64,000 nt of DNA from SIG701 sp045544955 (GCA_045544955.1 JAZPZY010000005.1:36261-100260); one strand, 5' to 3'; counted from the stretch's first letter, positions 8,817-16,696 are shown. Notes: generated by a model from the sequence alone, not told the origin. Made by a program: numbers and translations.

Positions 8817-9029
8817 TCACCTCCGGTCAAATTCGGCGTACATTACACCGCTGTATCCGCCTGACTGCTCGCCAGCCGCCATGGCACGGAGTTTTCTCCT
8901 CTCTTCGTAGAGTGTGCCGAGGCTTGCCCTCTCCACTCTGCGCGAACCGATAGAATAACTCTGCGCGCCGCTTTCTATGGCTTCGATCGCTTCCTCGATC
9001 CGTTTTAACTGTTCACTGTAGGAGTTCAC
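8817..9029 (-). CDS. gpW-like head completion protein
   Basis: A 70-residue protein starting at GTG (9029). The pattern of an N-terminal helix followed by SYSIGSRRVERASLGTLYEERRKLRA matches the small gpW-type proteins (lambda gpW about 68 residues). These bind the portal after packaging and keep DNA in the head. Its place between the large terminase and portal genes is the same as in lambda. Confidence 0.75.
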   Translation of the reverse strand: MNSYSEQLKRIEEAIEAIESGAQSYSIGSRRVERASLGTLYEERRKLRAMAAGEQSGGYSGVMYAEFDRR

Positions 9030-9036
9030 GTCCTAT

Positions 9037-10863
9037 TCACCAACTTTCTGTATTTCCGTCCGACCAATCACCGCCGGAGGACCATGCGTCCCCGTCGTGC
9101 GCGGACGCCGCTTTTTCCGTTTCCTGAACATTCTCTCCCCGCGCCGCCGCTCGCGTGATCGCCCGGTATCCCGCAATGTCCGCCGCCGCCGCCGCGTACA
9201 CCTCGCAGTCCAGATAATGGTTATCTGCATGTGAGGTCTTCGGCCGCCAGACTGACACTTTTTTGCCGTTTCTTCTCTCTGTCACCTTCTGCTCTGCCGT
9301 CACCTGCGAAAGGTACTCCTCATCGCAATCCTCGTATACTTGGAAGCCGCCAGACGCAAGGATTCCTCCGTAGATCGCGTCCTTGTACAGGCCTGTGTCC
9401 ACGATCACCAGCTGCATTCCGTTTGCGCGGCTCCCCTCTCTCTCGATGCTGCTGATGCGGTATCGGCTGTACATCTGCGCCGAGGAACCCTTGGACGGCA
9501 GCGCCCACTCCCGATGCACGGCACAGTATTCATACACATCGTCCGTCTGGTCGCCCGAGTCGATAAGACACAGGTTTACCAGATAACTGCCGCCATCTAC
9601 CGAGAGATACGGTCTGTTCATAACGTCTGTTATGTCGTCCCAATGCTCCGCGAATCCGTTTTCGATAAGGCACCTCGTCCCGTCCGGCAGCCACGCCCGT
9701 ACTACGAAATAAAATCCTCTTCTCTGTACGTCCACACCGCCCGTGAGCAGCACCGTGCCATGCGGCACCACGCCACGCCCGTATCCGGATGTCTTGCGGC
9801 CCAGCAGCTGTGCATCCGCAGAGCCTTCGATTTCCTTCCACGGCTCTGCAAGCCAGGAATTCACGAAGTTCATGAGTGACTCCGGATCATCCTTCGACAC
9901 CTTGAACTCATACGCGATATCGCCAAGCGTCAGCCACGGCGATGCAATGGCGTTCAGATGATACGCCGAATGCAATTTTGATCCGTTTGAGCGCGTTTCC
10001 CGCCACTCTCCCGCGCCTACGGCCTTTTTCAGCATGCGGTCGTCCATTGCCGAGCCGCAGTGAGGGCAAACGTAAACGGCAGTCTTTCGTGCCAGATTGG
10101 CGTCTCCCTTCACGTCGTCCCATCGGATCTGCGAAAATCGAAGTGTCTGAAAAACGTCGCAGTGCCCGCATGGTACGAAATACTCGTACTGCGTGTCCGC
10201 CTCCATCCAGGACGTCCACACGGACCCCGTTTCCAGTGTCGGTGTGGAGGTAACTACGATTTTCTTTGAGTGACGAAACGTCTTTGTTCGCTCGATGGCA
10301 AGATTGATCGGGTTTGCCTCTTTTCCCGCCATTCGCGGGTATTTGTCCACCTCATCCATGAGCACATACCGCACGGGACGGGATGCCAGCGATGCCGGCG
10401 AATTGGCCCCGGACAGCACGATGTACATATCGTCAAACTGCAGTTCCAGTTTTTTGGAATGCGGATCAAATTTCCGTGCAATCGGCTCACACAGCTCTAT
10501 CATCGGCCGCACACGGTTGTCGGAGGTCGTCTCCGCAAGATCAATGGTCGGGTACACGGCCATAAGCGGCGATGGGTCCTGGTCTATGGCGTACGCCATG
10601 GCGTTCAGGAGCGTCTCTGTGCCGCCCACCTGCGTCGGCTTCACAAAGGTGATCCGCTCCACCTCCTTGTCACCGAAGGCATCCATGATCGCCCGGAGGT
10701 ACGGCGTGCGGTCCGTCCGCCATCTGCCCGGCTCTGCGTTGGACTTTGCCCCAAGGATCCGGTACCTGTCCGCCCACTGGGATACGGTCAGATCATCCGG
10801 CGGCTTCAATACCGCCAATGCGTCCGCGATATACGCAGGAAACAGCGTTTCATTCTCCGTCAT
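9037..10863 (-). CDS. Phage terminase large subunit (GpA family)
   Basis: A 608-residue packaging motor and nuclease. The ATPase part shows a P-loop-like FVKPTQVGGTE (about residue 75) and a Walker B YVLMDEVDKYP (about residue 170). A zinc-binding pair CGHC and CPHC follows near residues 245 and 280, as in the lambda gpA class. The nuclease part begins around GGVDVQRRGFYF and contains DTGLYKDAIYG. The ATG at 10863 is preceded by GCGGGAG within the end of the small terminase gene, which it overlaps by 14 bases. It translocates DNA into the prohead with the small subunit and portal. Confidence 0.92.
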   Translation of the reverse strand: MTENETLFPAYIADALAVLKPPDDLTVSQWADRYRILGAKSNAEPGRWRTDRTPYLRAIMDAFGDKEVERITFVKPTQVGGTETLLNAMAYAIDQDPSPLMAVYPTIDLAETTSDNRVRPMIELCEPIARKFDPHSKKLELQFDDMYIVLSGANSPASLASRPVRYVLMDEVDKYPRMAGKEANPINLAIERTKTFRHSKKIVVTSTPTLETGSVWTSWMEADTQYEYFVPCGHCDVFQTLRFSQIRWDDVKGDANLARKTAVYVCPHCGSAMDDRMLKKAVGAGEWRETRSNGSKLHSAYHLNAIASPWLTLGDIAYEFKVSKDDPESLMNFVNSWLAEPWKEIEGSADAQLLGRKTSGYGRGVVPHGTVLLTGGVDVQRRGFYFVVRAWLPDGTRCLIENGFAEHWDDITDVMNRPYLSVDGGSYLVNLCLIDSGDQTDDVYEYCAVHREWALPSKGSSAQMYSRYRISSIEREGSRANGMQLVIVDTGLYKDAIYGGILASGGFQVYEDCDEEYLSQVTAEQKVTERRNGKKVSVWRPKTSHADNHYLDCEVYAAAAADIAGYRAITRAAARGENVQETEKAASAHDGDAWSSGGDWSDGNTESW

Positions 10864-11356
10864 ACTGGAAATCTCCCGCACTCATCTGCCTGAGTGCATC
10901 GTTGATCCGGCCGGTGATTCTTTTGTCCAGCTCCCGTGCCGTCTCCGGCGTGATCTCCGGGGCAATCTCCGAAACGATCTCCCGCCCGAGTGCCTGCAAT
11001 TCTTTTTTTAGTACACCGCAGAACCGCCGCAGATCCTCCGTAATCTGTTCAGTCGGCAAGAGCTCCCCCTTCAGAGACATTACCTTCATCTGCTGCAGTT
11101 CCGCCAGAGCCGCCTTATGCTGTCCTTCGTAGTAAATCTTCTGTTGTGCCAGTGTCATATTCCCGACGTCTTTTGATTCATCCGGCGAACCGGCACCACG
11201 CCATTTCGCCACATCCCGGAGAGAATATACGCCGCGGCCGTACTTCGGACATCCCGCCTTTGTCCACAAGTTCACTGTCCTCGTGGACACGTCGTAGATC
11301 TTCGCCAGCATCTCCGATGATACCAGCACGTCATCCTCCAGCACCTTGACCTTCAC
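10850..11356 (-). CDS. Phage terminase small subunit (Nu1-like, HTH)
   Basis: A 168-residue protein that recognises the packaging site. An N-terminal winged-helix segment reads LVSSEMLAKIYDVSTRTVNL followed by YSLRDVAKWRG. A long helical region then leads to DKRITGRINDAL near the C-terminus. The GTG at 11356 is chosen as start because AGGAGGGATGCT stands directly before it; the open frame runs 20 codons further upstream into Arg-rich sequence without a signal. The repeat cluster upstream (11372 to 11503) is a candidate binding site for it. Confidence 0.82.
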   Translation of the reverse strand: MKVKVLEDDVLVSSEMLAKIYDVSTRTVNLWTKAGCPKYGRGVYSLRDVAKWRGAGSPDESKDVGNMTLAQQKIYYEGQHKAALAELQQMKVMSLKGELLPTEQITEDLRRFCGVLKKELQALGREIVSEIAPEITPETARELDKRITGRINDALRQMSAGDFQYDGE

Positions 11357-11371
11357 AGCATCCCTCCTATC

Positions 11372-11503
11372 GCGAAATTTTAAGTCAAGCCGATTTCGCA
11401 ATTTCCGCACGCGCACCCATTATGCACGCCCGTGCGGCAAATGCGAAATTGCGAAGCGATTTTTTCACCCACAAAACCGGTGAAATTTCGCGGCTCGTTT
11501 CGC
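11372..11503. repeat. Cluster of alternating GCGAAAT/ATTTCGC repeats, candidate packaging (cos/pac) site
   Basis: Four exact copies of the heptamer GCGAAAT occur within 120 bases in alternating orientation (11372, 11393, 11443, 11485). A near copy GTTTCGC lies at 11497. Two of them extend to ATTTCGCAATTT and its near complement. They lie just upstream of the small terminase gene, where lambda-like phages keep cosB binding sites. The rest of the gap (11504 to 11686) shows no credible gene. A packaging role is inferred from position only. Confidence 0.45.
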
Positions 11504-11686
11504 CCCGCTCCCGGTACCCCGGTCAGAAGTACCTACTCTCCCGACAGTGGAGGCTGTTTCCGTCCTTCGGTGCGATGCTTTTTCAAACACCGCACCCAGA
11601 CGCCCTTCCACTTACATCCGGCAGTGCGCTATGACTACCCTGAGAGTATTGTAATTTCAAAAAAGTGCAATTAAGTGCAAAAAAAT

Positions 11687-11710
11687 AACGGAGGCTTTTA
11701 CACCTCCGTT
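11687..11710 (-). terminator. Rho-independent terminator of the early/middle phage transcript
   Basis: The stem AACGGAGG/CCTCCGTT encloses an eight-base loop and is followed on the minus strand by ATTTTTTTG. It lies four bases after the stop of the late-regulator gene. It would separate the early transcript from the packaging/structural transcript. Confidence 0.8.
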
Positions 11711-11714
11711 TTTG

Positions 11715-12071
11715 TTATTGGTTTTCGAGTTCCCGTATCGCATCCCTCGTGAGATACGATATAGATCGCTCCGACTTTTCCATCACCACGGCAGTCTTCA
11801 GCCGGCCCCATCCCTTGATGAAGCGGTAATACAAAACGCTTCTGTGGAGAGGATGCGACAGTTCCTGGATCGCCGCTTCGATCCTCTCCGCCGATCGTGT
11901 CCTCTCCGCGATGATCCGCTCGTATCGCTTCGCTACGCGCAAGGCCGCCTGTCGCTCACTGGGAGAGGACGTATATAAAGCCCCCCTCTCCGCTTCCGCT
12001 TTCCGGCGGTGGAGCTCCGCGAGTTCCCTCTTCACCACTCGATATTCCCTGAGTTCTTCTTTTGTCACCAT
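11715..12071 (-). CDS. Late-gene regulator of the RinA/ArpU type (sigma-70 region 4-like)
   Basis: A 118-residue protein with a charged helical N-terminal half. Its C-terminal segment (LYYRFIKGWGRLKTAVVMEKSERSISYLTRDAI) has the shape of sigma region 4 or RinA/ArpU phage activators: the helix-turn-helix is VVMEKSERSISYLTRDAI. Such proteins switch on the packaging and structural operon. Its position as the last gene of the early block, immediately before the terminator and the terminase genes, fits. The ATG at 12071 overlaps the preceding gene by seven bases. Confidence 0.65.
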   Translation of the reverse strand: MVTKEELREYRVVKRELAELHRRKAEAERGALYTSSPSERQAALRVAKRYERIIAERTRSAERIEAAIQELSHPLHRSVLYYRFIKGWGRLKTAVVMEKSERSISYLTRDAIRELENQ

Positions 12072-12532
12072 GTTTCTACCTCCTGTACCTCCTTCACTTC
12101 GATTCCGTGTATCTCCCGCATCAGCTTACGCTTGTCAAGATATGTCCTCGTGCGTGTCGCCGCGGATTTCACATCCTCCACCACCAGCACTCCTCCCTGC
12201 CGGTATGAAAAATCCGCCCGGTACCGGAGAGCACGCACCCTCTCCCCATCCGATGTGGTGTATGCTTCGATCAGCGTAAACTCTGGCTGTATTTTCAAAT
12301 CGCTGATCTGGCCAGATCTGAGCAGCAGAACAAGCGCGTCATAGCGGCGCGCTTCTTTTTTGCTGTCAAATTTCAGTTTCCCGCGGTCCTCTTTCACCGC
12401 ACCGTACTTTCCGTGCCGTTTTCCGTCCCGGACGTCCGGCAATTTCGTCTCACCGCACTGCCGCCGATAGATCTCCAAGGCACGTTTCGCGGCAACGTCG
12501 GAGAGATCGTTTATGCTGATTCCCACGCCCAC
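12065..12532 (-). CDS. DUF1064 nuclease-like phage protein
   Basis: A 155-residue protein with the DUF1064 signature: KFDSKKEARRYDALVLLLRS, then LKIQPEFTLIEAY, then YRADFSY, and VVEDVKSAATRTRTYLDKR. The E, D and ExK residues spread over these segments have the order of a PD-(D/E)XK nuclease core, and members of the family are found in phage replication regions. The start is GTG at 12532 or GTG at 12526, both behind GAGGAGGTGTGGGC; the second has the better spacing. A role in recombination or Holliday-junction processing is only suggested by the fold. Confidence 0.7.
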   Translation of the reverse strand: MGVGISINDLSDVAAKRALEIYRRQCGETKLPDVRDGKRHGKYGAVKEDRGKLKFDSKKEARRYDALVLLLRSGQISDLKIQPEFTLIEAYTTSDGERVRALRYRADFSYRQGGVLVVEDVKSAATRTRTYLDKRKLMREIHGIEVKEVQEVETW

Positions 12533-12601
12533 ACCTCCTCTGTGGTTCTAAAATCTTACGCATCTACAAGGATATACACGGCTGCACTCACGGCAGCCGC
12601 A

Positions 12602-13354
12602 CTATTCCACTTTCGGGACATCTTTTTTACTGTAATTTCGTTTTTTCGGTGGTATTATGTATATAAAGTGTAAGAATCCAAAAGGAGTAGTTTCTGCTTT
12701 TACCAAAACGTATCCCTTCGGTGCGCTCGGAGGATTCTTTTCGCTGTACTCTTCTTTCACTTCCTCGGCCGGTTCTTCCTGCGGTTTTTCATGGTTCCTT
12801 GTGGCATAGTAGTGATGACCGCCCTGTTCAGGCGTCCAGTTCTTCCAGTAATATTCAGCAAGCTGCGTATAATCTCGTCCTCGATCCACTCCATCGTATA
12901 TATTGTGTTCCCGCAGCGGTTGGCATTCTTTGATTTTTCCCCACGTCCATTGCTCCAAAATCTCATCTCGCGGCACACCGCCAATGATAGCGTGAAAATG
13001 AATCTTTCCACTCTTTTTGTGCTGTCCCATCACGACAATAATCTTGGCATCCGGATATCGGCGGCGAAGGCGGCGCACATAAACGGAACGCATTCTGCGC
13101 CCGTCGTCAAATTCATAAATTTCATAATCCGAATTAAAAGTAAAGGTGCACTTAAAGGAGGACGGGTCGTGATTTGCGTTCACGAGGCGGATAAACTTCC
13201 GGAGAGCAACTCTATCCTTAAACGCTATATATTCCTCTGCAGTAGAAAAACGCACACGCTTTTTGTATGTTTTCGGATTTGCAAAATCCGGTATACTGTA
13301 TACCACCTGTTCACATACACACCCGGCGTAGATTGCCTTTTTTACCCGCTTCAT
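12602..13354 (-). CDS. Rolling-circle replication-associated protein (HUH endonuclease-like)
   Basis: A 250-residue protein with the three marks of an HUH replication initiator. Motif 1 is CTFTFNSDYEIY (about residue 69). Motif 2 is GKIHFHAII, where His119 and His121 would bind the metal. A Tyr-rich segment RDYTQLAEYYWKNW (residues 161 to 173) would supply the nicking tyrosine. The layout resembles the Rep/VP4-type rolling-circle proteins of small ssDNA phages. The ATG at 13354 follows GCGAGGGGTAT. P2-like phages start replication with an HUH protein (gpA), so a nickase is plausible here, although this one is much smaller than gpA. It could also be a captured Rep. Confidence 0.75.
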   Translation of the reverse strand: MKRVKKAIYAGCVCEQVVYSIPDFANPKTYKKRVRFSTAEEYIAFKDRVALRKFIRLVNANHDPSSFKCTFTFNSDYEIYEFDDGRRMRSVYVRRLRRRYPDAKIIVVMGQHKKSGKIHFHAIIGGVPRDEILEQWTWGKIKECQPLREHNIYDGVDRGRDYTQLAEYYWKNWTPEQGGHHYYATRNHEKPQEEPAEEVKEEYSEKNPPSAPKGYVLVKAETTPFGFLHFIYIIPPKKRNYSKKDVPKVE

Positions 13355-13376
13355 ATACCCCTCGCTTTATGTTCCA

Positions 13377-13408
13377 AATCCGCACGGACATTTTTGTCCG
13401 TGCGGATT
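13377..13408. terminator. Strong hairpin (terminator-like) between two minus-strand early genes
   Basis: A perfect 14-base-pair stem (AATCCGCACGGACA and its complement) with a TTTT loop lies between the genes at 13417 and 13354. The T-rich run follows on the plus-strand side; on the minus strand only TTTGG follows. Minus-strand termination would therefore be leaky, and an RNA-processing or attenuating role is also possible. Confidence 0.55.
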
Positions 13409-13416
13409 GTTTTGTT

Positions 13417-14028
13417 TCACGACTCGTTTACGATTCCCGTCACCGGGATCTGGTACCCATGCAGCCGTTCTACCATATCCTCGCTGATGCGGTATCCATA
13501 GTTTTTGGCTCGCCTGTCACCCTCCAGTGCATCGGCAAGCATATCCGTCACTTCCGGATGCACAATGTGTACACCGATCACGGCACATACGCTCATGCCG
13601 TCAAAAACGGCGACTGCGTACAGTCCCTCTCCCACACGCCGGAGTGCAAAGGATATTTCTACCGCCTGTGCGATCGGATGCATATACCGCTCGTTTATCC
13701 AGTATGTACGCCTGTCTTCCGCAAACAAAGGCAGAAGAAGCCGCCCTCTCCACTGGCAAAGCATCAGCGAATCCGCGAGCATCGTGTCGTCCGAATCCAG
13801 ATCATCGAACACACTGCCGGGATCCTCGATGAAATCAACGGTATACGCCTCCCGCTTATCTGCCGGAACGTCCATCATCGCCAGCAGCTGCTCTGCACCG
13901 GTGATCGTTGGCACGCAGTACATGGGATACGCCGCACCGCCTACGCTGAGCCACTGTACGCCGCCGTGCGTGAATATCTGCAGATACGTGAACCGTTTCA
14001 CGATCTGCGACAGTTTAGATAGTTTCAT
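13417..14028 (-). CDS. Phage protein of unknown function
   Basis: 203 residues, ATG at 14028 with GGAGGGAACTT upstream, overlapping the preceding stop. I do not recognise a family. The chain has a mixed alpha/beta pattern (VAVFDGMSVCAVIGVHIV near residue 140) and no signal peptide, membrane segment or metal cluster. It sits between the replisome-organizer-like gene and the HUH gene, so a role in phage DNA replication is likely by context only. Confidence 0.6.
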   Translation of the reverse strand: MKLSKLSQIVKRFTYLQIFTHGGVQWLSVGGAAYPMYCVPTITGAEQLLAMMDVPADKREAYTVDFIEDPGSVFDDLDSDDTMLADSLMLCQWRGRLLLPLFAEDRRTYWINERYMHPIAQAVEISFALRRVGEGLYAVAVFDGMSVCAVIGVHIVHPEVTDMLADALEGDRRAKNYGYRISEDMVERLHGYQIPVTGIVNES

Positions 14029-14480
14029 AAGTTCCCTCCATATGATGCCACCAGTGCCGCTTCAAAAAAGTCGTCCGTTTCAAAACTTCCCGCCGTTTTT
14101 TCTACCATCATTTTTCGATTGCCATCCCGACGCGCCCAGTTTCGAATTACCGCAAGGTAGTTCTTGTATGTCTTCCCACTCACGGCAACGTAAGCACTCA
14201 CCGCTTCAATACGATCACGAAAATCCTCTGGGAATTCTTCCTGCACCTTTTCGTATTCATCGTCAGATAGCAGCACGTTCTTATACTCCCCGTATTTGTG
14301 CTTTTTGTTTCTCTCCTCATCCGAACGAAGAAATAGCGTTGGTGCACTCTCTAACCGTTCCAGAACCCATGCAAGAGTTTCAGCAGCACGTTTGTCCCCC
14401 ACTCTTTCGGCAATAGATTTTTGCGGCGCTATTTCCTCTGAGAAAGCGGTAGCGTCAATCAAACGCATTTCTCTTGCCAT
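14025..14480 (-). CDS. Phage replisome-organizer-like protein with C-terminal HTH
   Basis: 151 residues from the ATG at 14480. A short N-terminal MRLIDATAF segment, common in clostridial phage proteins, is followed by a segment known from phage replication initiators: KNVLLSDDEYEKVQEEF, then IEAVSAYVAVSGKTYKNYLA, then IRNWARRDG. That last part forms a DnaD/replisome-organizer-type helical DNA-binding region. The start overlaps the end of the upstream XRE gene by 22 bases, and the start is supported by GGAAGGGAAG in front. It probably loads the host helicase at the phage origin. Confidence 0.6.
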   Translation of the reverse strand: MAREMRLIDATAFSEEIAPQKSIAERVGDKRAAETLAWVLERLESAPTLFLRSDEERNKKHKYGEYKNVLLSDDEYEKVQEEFPEDFRDRIEAVSAYVAVSGKTYKNYLAVIRNWARRDGNRKMMVEKTAGSFETDDFFEAALVASYGGNL

Positions 14481-14842
14481 GCTCCACACTTCCCTTCCAC
14501 TGCATCCGCAATTTTCAACCACAGTTCTTCCGTTACCTCAATAACGTTTCCAAGTCCCAAAACATGCCGCCGGGTACAGAGAGCCCCACGCATTGCTTCG
14601 GCGATTTCCAACTGCACCGACATATCCTTGTTCTCGCGGTAATCCGTAAGCCCAATGAGGTAATCGCTGGTTACTTCAAAAAATTCCGCAAGTTTTGCAA
14701 GAACTTCTATATCCGGTACCCGTGTTTCCCGCTCGTAAAGAGTAACGCTTTGACGAGAGATGCCGATCTTATCTGCAAGTTCTCCCTGGATAAGACCACG
14801 TTCTTCCCGTAATTCCCGCAACCTTTTTGCAAAGATTTCCAT
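14459..14842 (-). CDS. XRE-family phage regulator (internal)
   Basis: 127 residues from the ATG at 14842 (SD AAAGGAA, seven bases away). Residues 5 to 62 are a Cro/C1-type HTH: RLRELREERGLIQGELADKI, GISRQSVTLYERETRVPDIE, and FFEVTSDYLIGL. The C-terminal part is unassigned, with a helix VIEVTEELWLKIADAVEG. A perfect 7+7 palindrome lies 22 bases before the start codon and is a likely operator for this protein. It is separate from the lysogeny switch at 22 kb and may regulate the replication genes downstream. Confidence 0.85.
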   Translation of the reverse strand: MEIFAKRLRELREERGLIQGELADKIGISRQSVTLYERETRVPDIEVLAKLAEFFEVTSDYLIGLTDYRENKDMSVQLEIAEAMRGALCTRRHVLGLGNVIEVTEELWLKIADAVEGKCGAWQEKCV

Positions 14843-14863
14843 ATTATGTTCCTTTCTCAAAGC

Positions 14864-14880
14864 GGTGACAATTTGTCACC
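14864..14880. promoter_or_regulatory. Palindromic operator candidate upstream of the internal XRE gene
   Basis: The sequence GGTGACA-ATT-TGTCACC is a perfect 7+7 inverted repeat in the 44-base gap between ssb and the XRE gene. Its position over the leader of that gene fits autoregulation. It lies within a transcript read from ssb, so it could act as a roadblock or operator for a local promoter. Confidence 0.5.
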
Positions 14881-14886
14881 ATTCCG

Positions 14887-15306
14887 TTAAAACGGTAATT
14901 CTTCATCTGGAGCGATCTCCTCAAAATGCGGCTGTACCGGCGGCGCGGCCGCAGCCTGTCCGGCGGCACTGTCTGATTTGGAATCTATGAAGTGCGCTTC
15001 ATCGGCGACCACCTCCGTGGCGTACCGCTTCGCCCCGTTCTGATCCGTCCATGACCGGGACTGCAGACTGCCCACAATGCAGATGGACGATCCTTTGCGG
15101 AAATACCGCGTTATGAACTCCGCAATCCCTCTCCAAGCGGTGACGTTGATGAAATCCGCCTGTGGATCGCCGTCCTTCGGTTTGTACGTACGGTTCACGG
15201 CGATGGAGAAGGTTGTCACCAGCACACCGGCCGGTGTGGTCTTCAGCTCCGGATCGGCGGTCAGCCGCCCGGCAAGAATCACCTTGTTAAAGTTTAAGTT
15301 TGCCAT
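14887..15306 (-). CDS. ssb: Single-stranded DNA-binding protein
   Basis: 139 residues starting at ATG 15306. The OB-fold is complete: NKVILAGRLTADPELKTTPA, FSIAVNRTYKP, DFINVTAWRGIAEFITRYFRKG and a VGSLQSRSWTDQNG strand. A Gln/Ala-rich linker follows, and the acidic C-terminal tip DEELPF contacts partner proteins. It protects ssDNA in phage replication, in line with the replisome-organizer and HUH genes downstream. A phage copy is usual. Confidence 0.95.
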   Translation of the reverse strand: MANLNFNKVILAGRLTADPELKTTPAGVLVTTFSIAVNRTYKPKDGDPQADFINVTAWRGIAEFITRYFRKGSSICIVGSLQSRSWTDQNGAKRYATEVVADEAHFIDSKSDSAAGQAAAAPPVQPHFEEIAPDEELPF

Positions 15307-15314
15307 CGGGAGCC

Positions 15315-15641
15315 TCACCATTCTCTTTCCATGTTGATCGGTGTTCCGACCGTTCCAACGCTCTCGTTGCTGTCGGTCGGCCTGAAGTGTTCTCCGGGCA
15401 TCGGGTACATATACCGGAACATAAGGTAGTTTGCTGCGTCCACAAGATGCTCCGTGTTATGGTCTTTCTTGAACGCTTCGATACACCTTTCAGCCGTTGC
15501 TACGGCGTCCACTCTGCCGCTTGCAAAGTTATCCCTCGCCGGTCCGTATTTGTAATACGATACCTCCACACGGTATTTTCTTTCTTTGTCGAATGAATCG
15601 CTGTAATCACTTGCGATTTTCCTTTTTTCGTTATCGGTCAT
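15315..15641 (-). CDS. Small phage protein with an NTP-pyrophosphohydrolase-like segment
   Basis: 108 residues, ATG 15641 behind AAAGGATGAAAGCGA. The helix EHLVDAANYLMFRYMYP is often seen in small phage proteins that precede ssb and recalls the DNYLM-type helix of all-alpha NTP pyrophosphohydrolases. The chain is too short and lacks a clear EExxE site, so enzymatic function is not claimed. Confidence 0.6.
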   Translation of the reverse strand: MTDNEKRKIASDYSDSFDKERKYRVEVSYYKYGPARDNFASGRVDAVATAERCIEAFKKDHNTEHLVDAANYLMFRYMYPMPGEHFRPTDSNESVGTVGTPINMEREW

Positions 15642-16017
15642 TCGCTTTCATCCTTTCTGCAAGTGCCCTCTCCGCTTCTTCTCGGGTGAGGAATGCGAAT
15701 TGTGTTCCAATCGGCACTTTATCACCTTCTATCAGCACGTACCATTCGTGCCCATCCCACGCGAGTACTCTCACACCGTCCGGATCTTCGTATACTCCGG
15801 CAGGATAGTAACCAAAATCACTCTCATCGTCGTCTTCGCTGTACCACCACAGAGGGTCCCCCACCTTGCACGGCGGCAGAAGCACACCGTGTGCAAGGAG
15901 GTACTCGGCAGTATCTGCAATGACCTCCTCATAGTCGGTAATACATTTATTCGCCGAGTTTTCATCGGCTTTTTTCAGCAGATCTTTCAGTCTGTCAAGC
16001 ATATCGTTTTCAGCCAT
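15631..16017 (-). CDS. Small phage protein of unknown function
   Basis: 128 residues from ATG 16017, SD GGTGAG five bases before. The pattern of an N-terminal helix (DMLDRLKDLLKKADE), then AEYLLAHGVLLPPCKVGDPL, then an acidic middle and FLTREEAERALAERM at the end is common in early regions of clostridial phages. The PPCKVGD segment begins a small beta-barrel-like unit. No function can be assigned. Confidence 0.6.
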   Translation of the reverse strand: MAENDMLDRLKDLLKKADENSANKCITDYEEVIADTAEYLLAHGVLLPPCKVGDPLWWYSEDDDESDFGYYPAGVYEDPDGVRVLAWDGHEWYVLIEGDKVPIGTQFAFLTREEAERALAERMKANDR

Positions 16018-16023
16018 CAAGAC

Positions 16024-16353
16024 TCACCGCCTTTCTTCATCACATTTTGTCGCTAACGGAACAGAATAACCTTTTGCAAGTTTCGAAAGATCGAACGGAT
16101 CTGTATGCCGGTAAACAGTACACGGCTTTATTCCCATAATAATCATATCTTTTTTTACATAATCTGGATTATCGAAAATATAATCAACATAGACAAGGCA
16201 GCTATTGCCTGTCCAATACTGTCCGTCGAACTCATTCAACGCTAACAAATCGCCTTTGTGATAAGGTCTGTCATTTTTTCGGATTTCAAAGGTCTTTTCC
16301 CCCGAAATAACGGCGTTGAAAAATTCGGGAAATATCTTCAATTCGTGTATCAT
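16024..16353 (-). CDS. DUF3850/ASCH-domain protein
   Basis: 109 residues. The whole chain matches the DUF3850 (ASCH/PUA-like) pattern: LKIFPEFFNAVISGEKTFEI, RKNDRPYHKGDLLALNEFD, YWTGNSCLVYVDYIF. ASCH folds bind RNA or modified nucleotides; the phage role is unknown. It overlaps the next gene upstream by four bases, so the two are coupled. Confidence 0.85.
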   Translation of the reverse strand: MIHELKIFPEFFNAVISGEKTFEIRKNDRPYHKGDLLALNEFDGQYWTGNSCLVYVDYIFDNPDYVKKDMIIMGIKPCTVYRHTDPFDLSKLAKGYSVPLATKCDEERR

Positions 16354-16694
16354 ACATGCTCACCTCCGTCCATCTTCGCTCCGCAGTTGCCGCAGAAATT
16401 CATATGTTGCCGATAATCTTTTCTGCAATATGGGCAGATATATAACTTTTCCTTGCGGATATATGCGTGTGATACTGGCGTTTTATAATCGGTTTTGATT
16501 ATCCACTTCCCGTGCCTTACCTCCACCACATCGGCGGCGGGCAAAACGCTCACAACGGAATGTGCATACTTAAGTCCCATTAAACTTCCGCGAGCTACTG
16601 GAGAATCGATTGGGTCTGGGTCTCCGTGTTCTTCAATTTGATCGAATAGGTGCCGCAACACCGCACCCCGTTCGATATATTCCTTTTCAGCCAT
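16350..16694 (-). CDS. Small zinc-ribbon phage protein
   Basis: 114 residues. The C-terminal half begins with ADVVEVRHGKWI, the lead-in seen in many clostridial phage zinc-ribbon proteins. It carries two CxxC pairs, CPYC and CGNCGAKMDG, that would hold one zinc. The N-terminal part (YIERGAVLRHLFDQIEEHG) is helical. No known biochemical role. Confidence 0.7.
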   Translation of the reverse strand: MAEKEYIERGAVLRHLFDQIEEHGDPDPIDSPVARGSLMGLKYAHSVVSVLPAADVVEVRHGKWIIKTDYKTPVSHAYIRKEKLYICPYCRKDYRQHMNFCGNCGAKMDGGEHV

Positions 16695-16696
16695 TG

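Noticed and set aside
7244..8953. Plus-strand open frame of 569 codons opposite the portal gene
   Set aside because: It is the antisense shadow of the portal and neighbouring genes; it has no ribosome binding site and a His/Arg-rich, non-protein-like composition.
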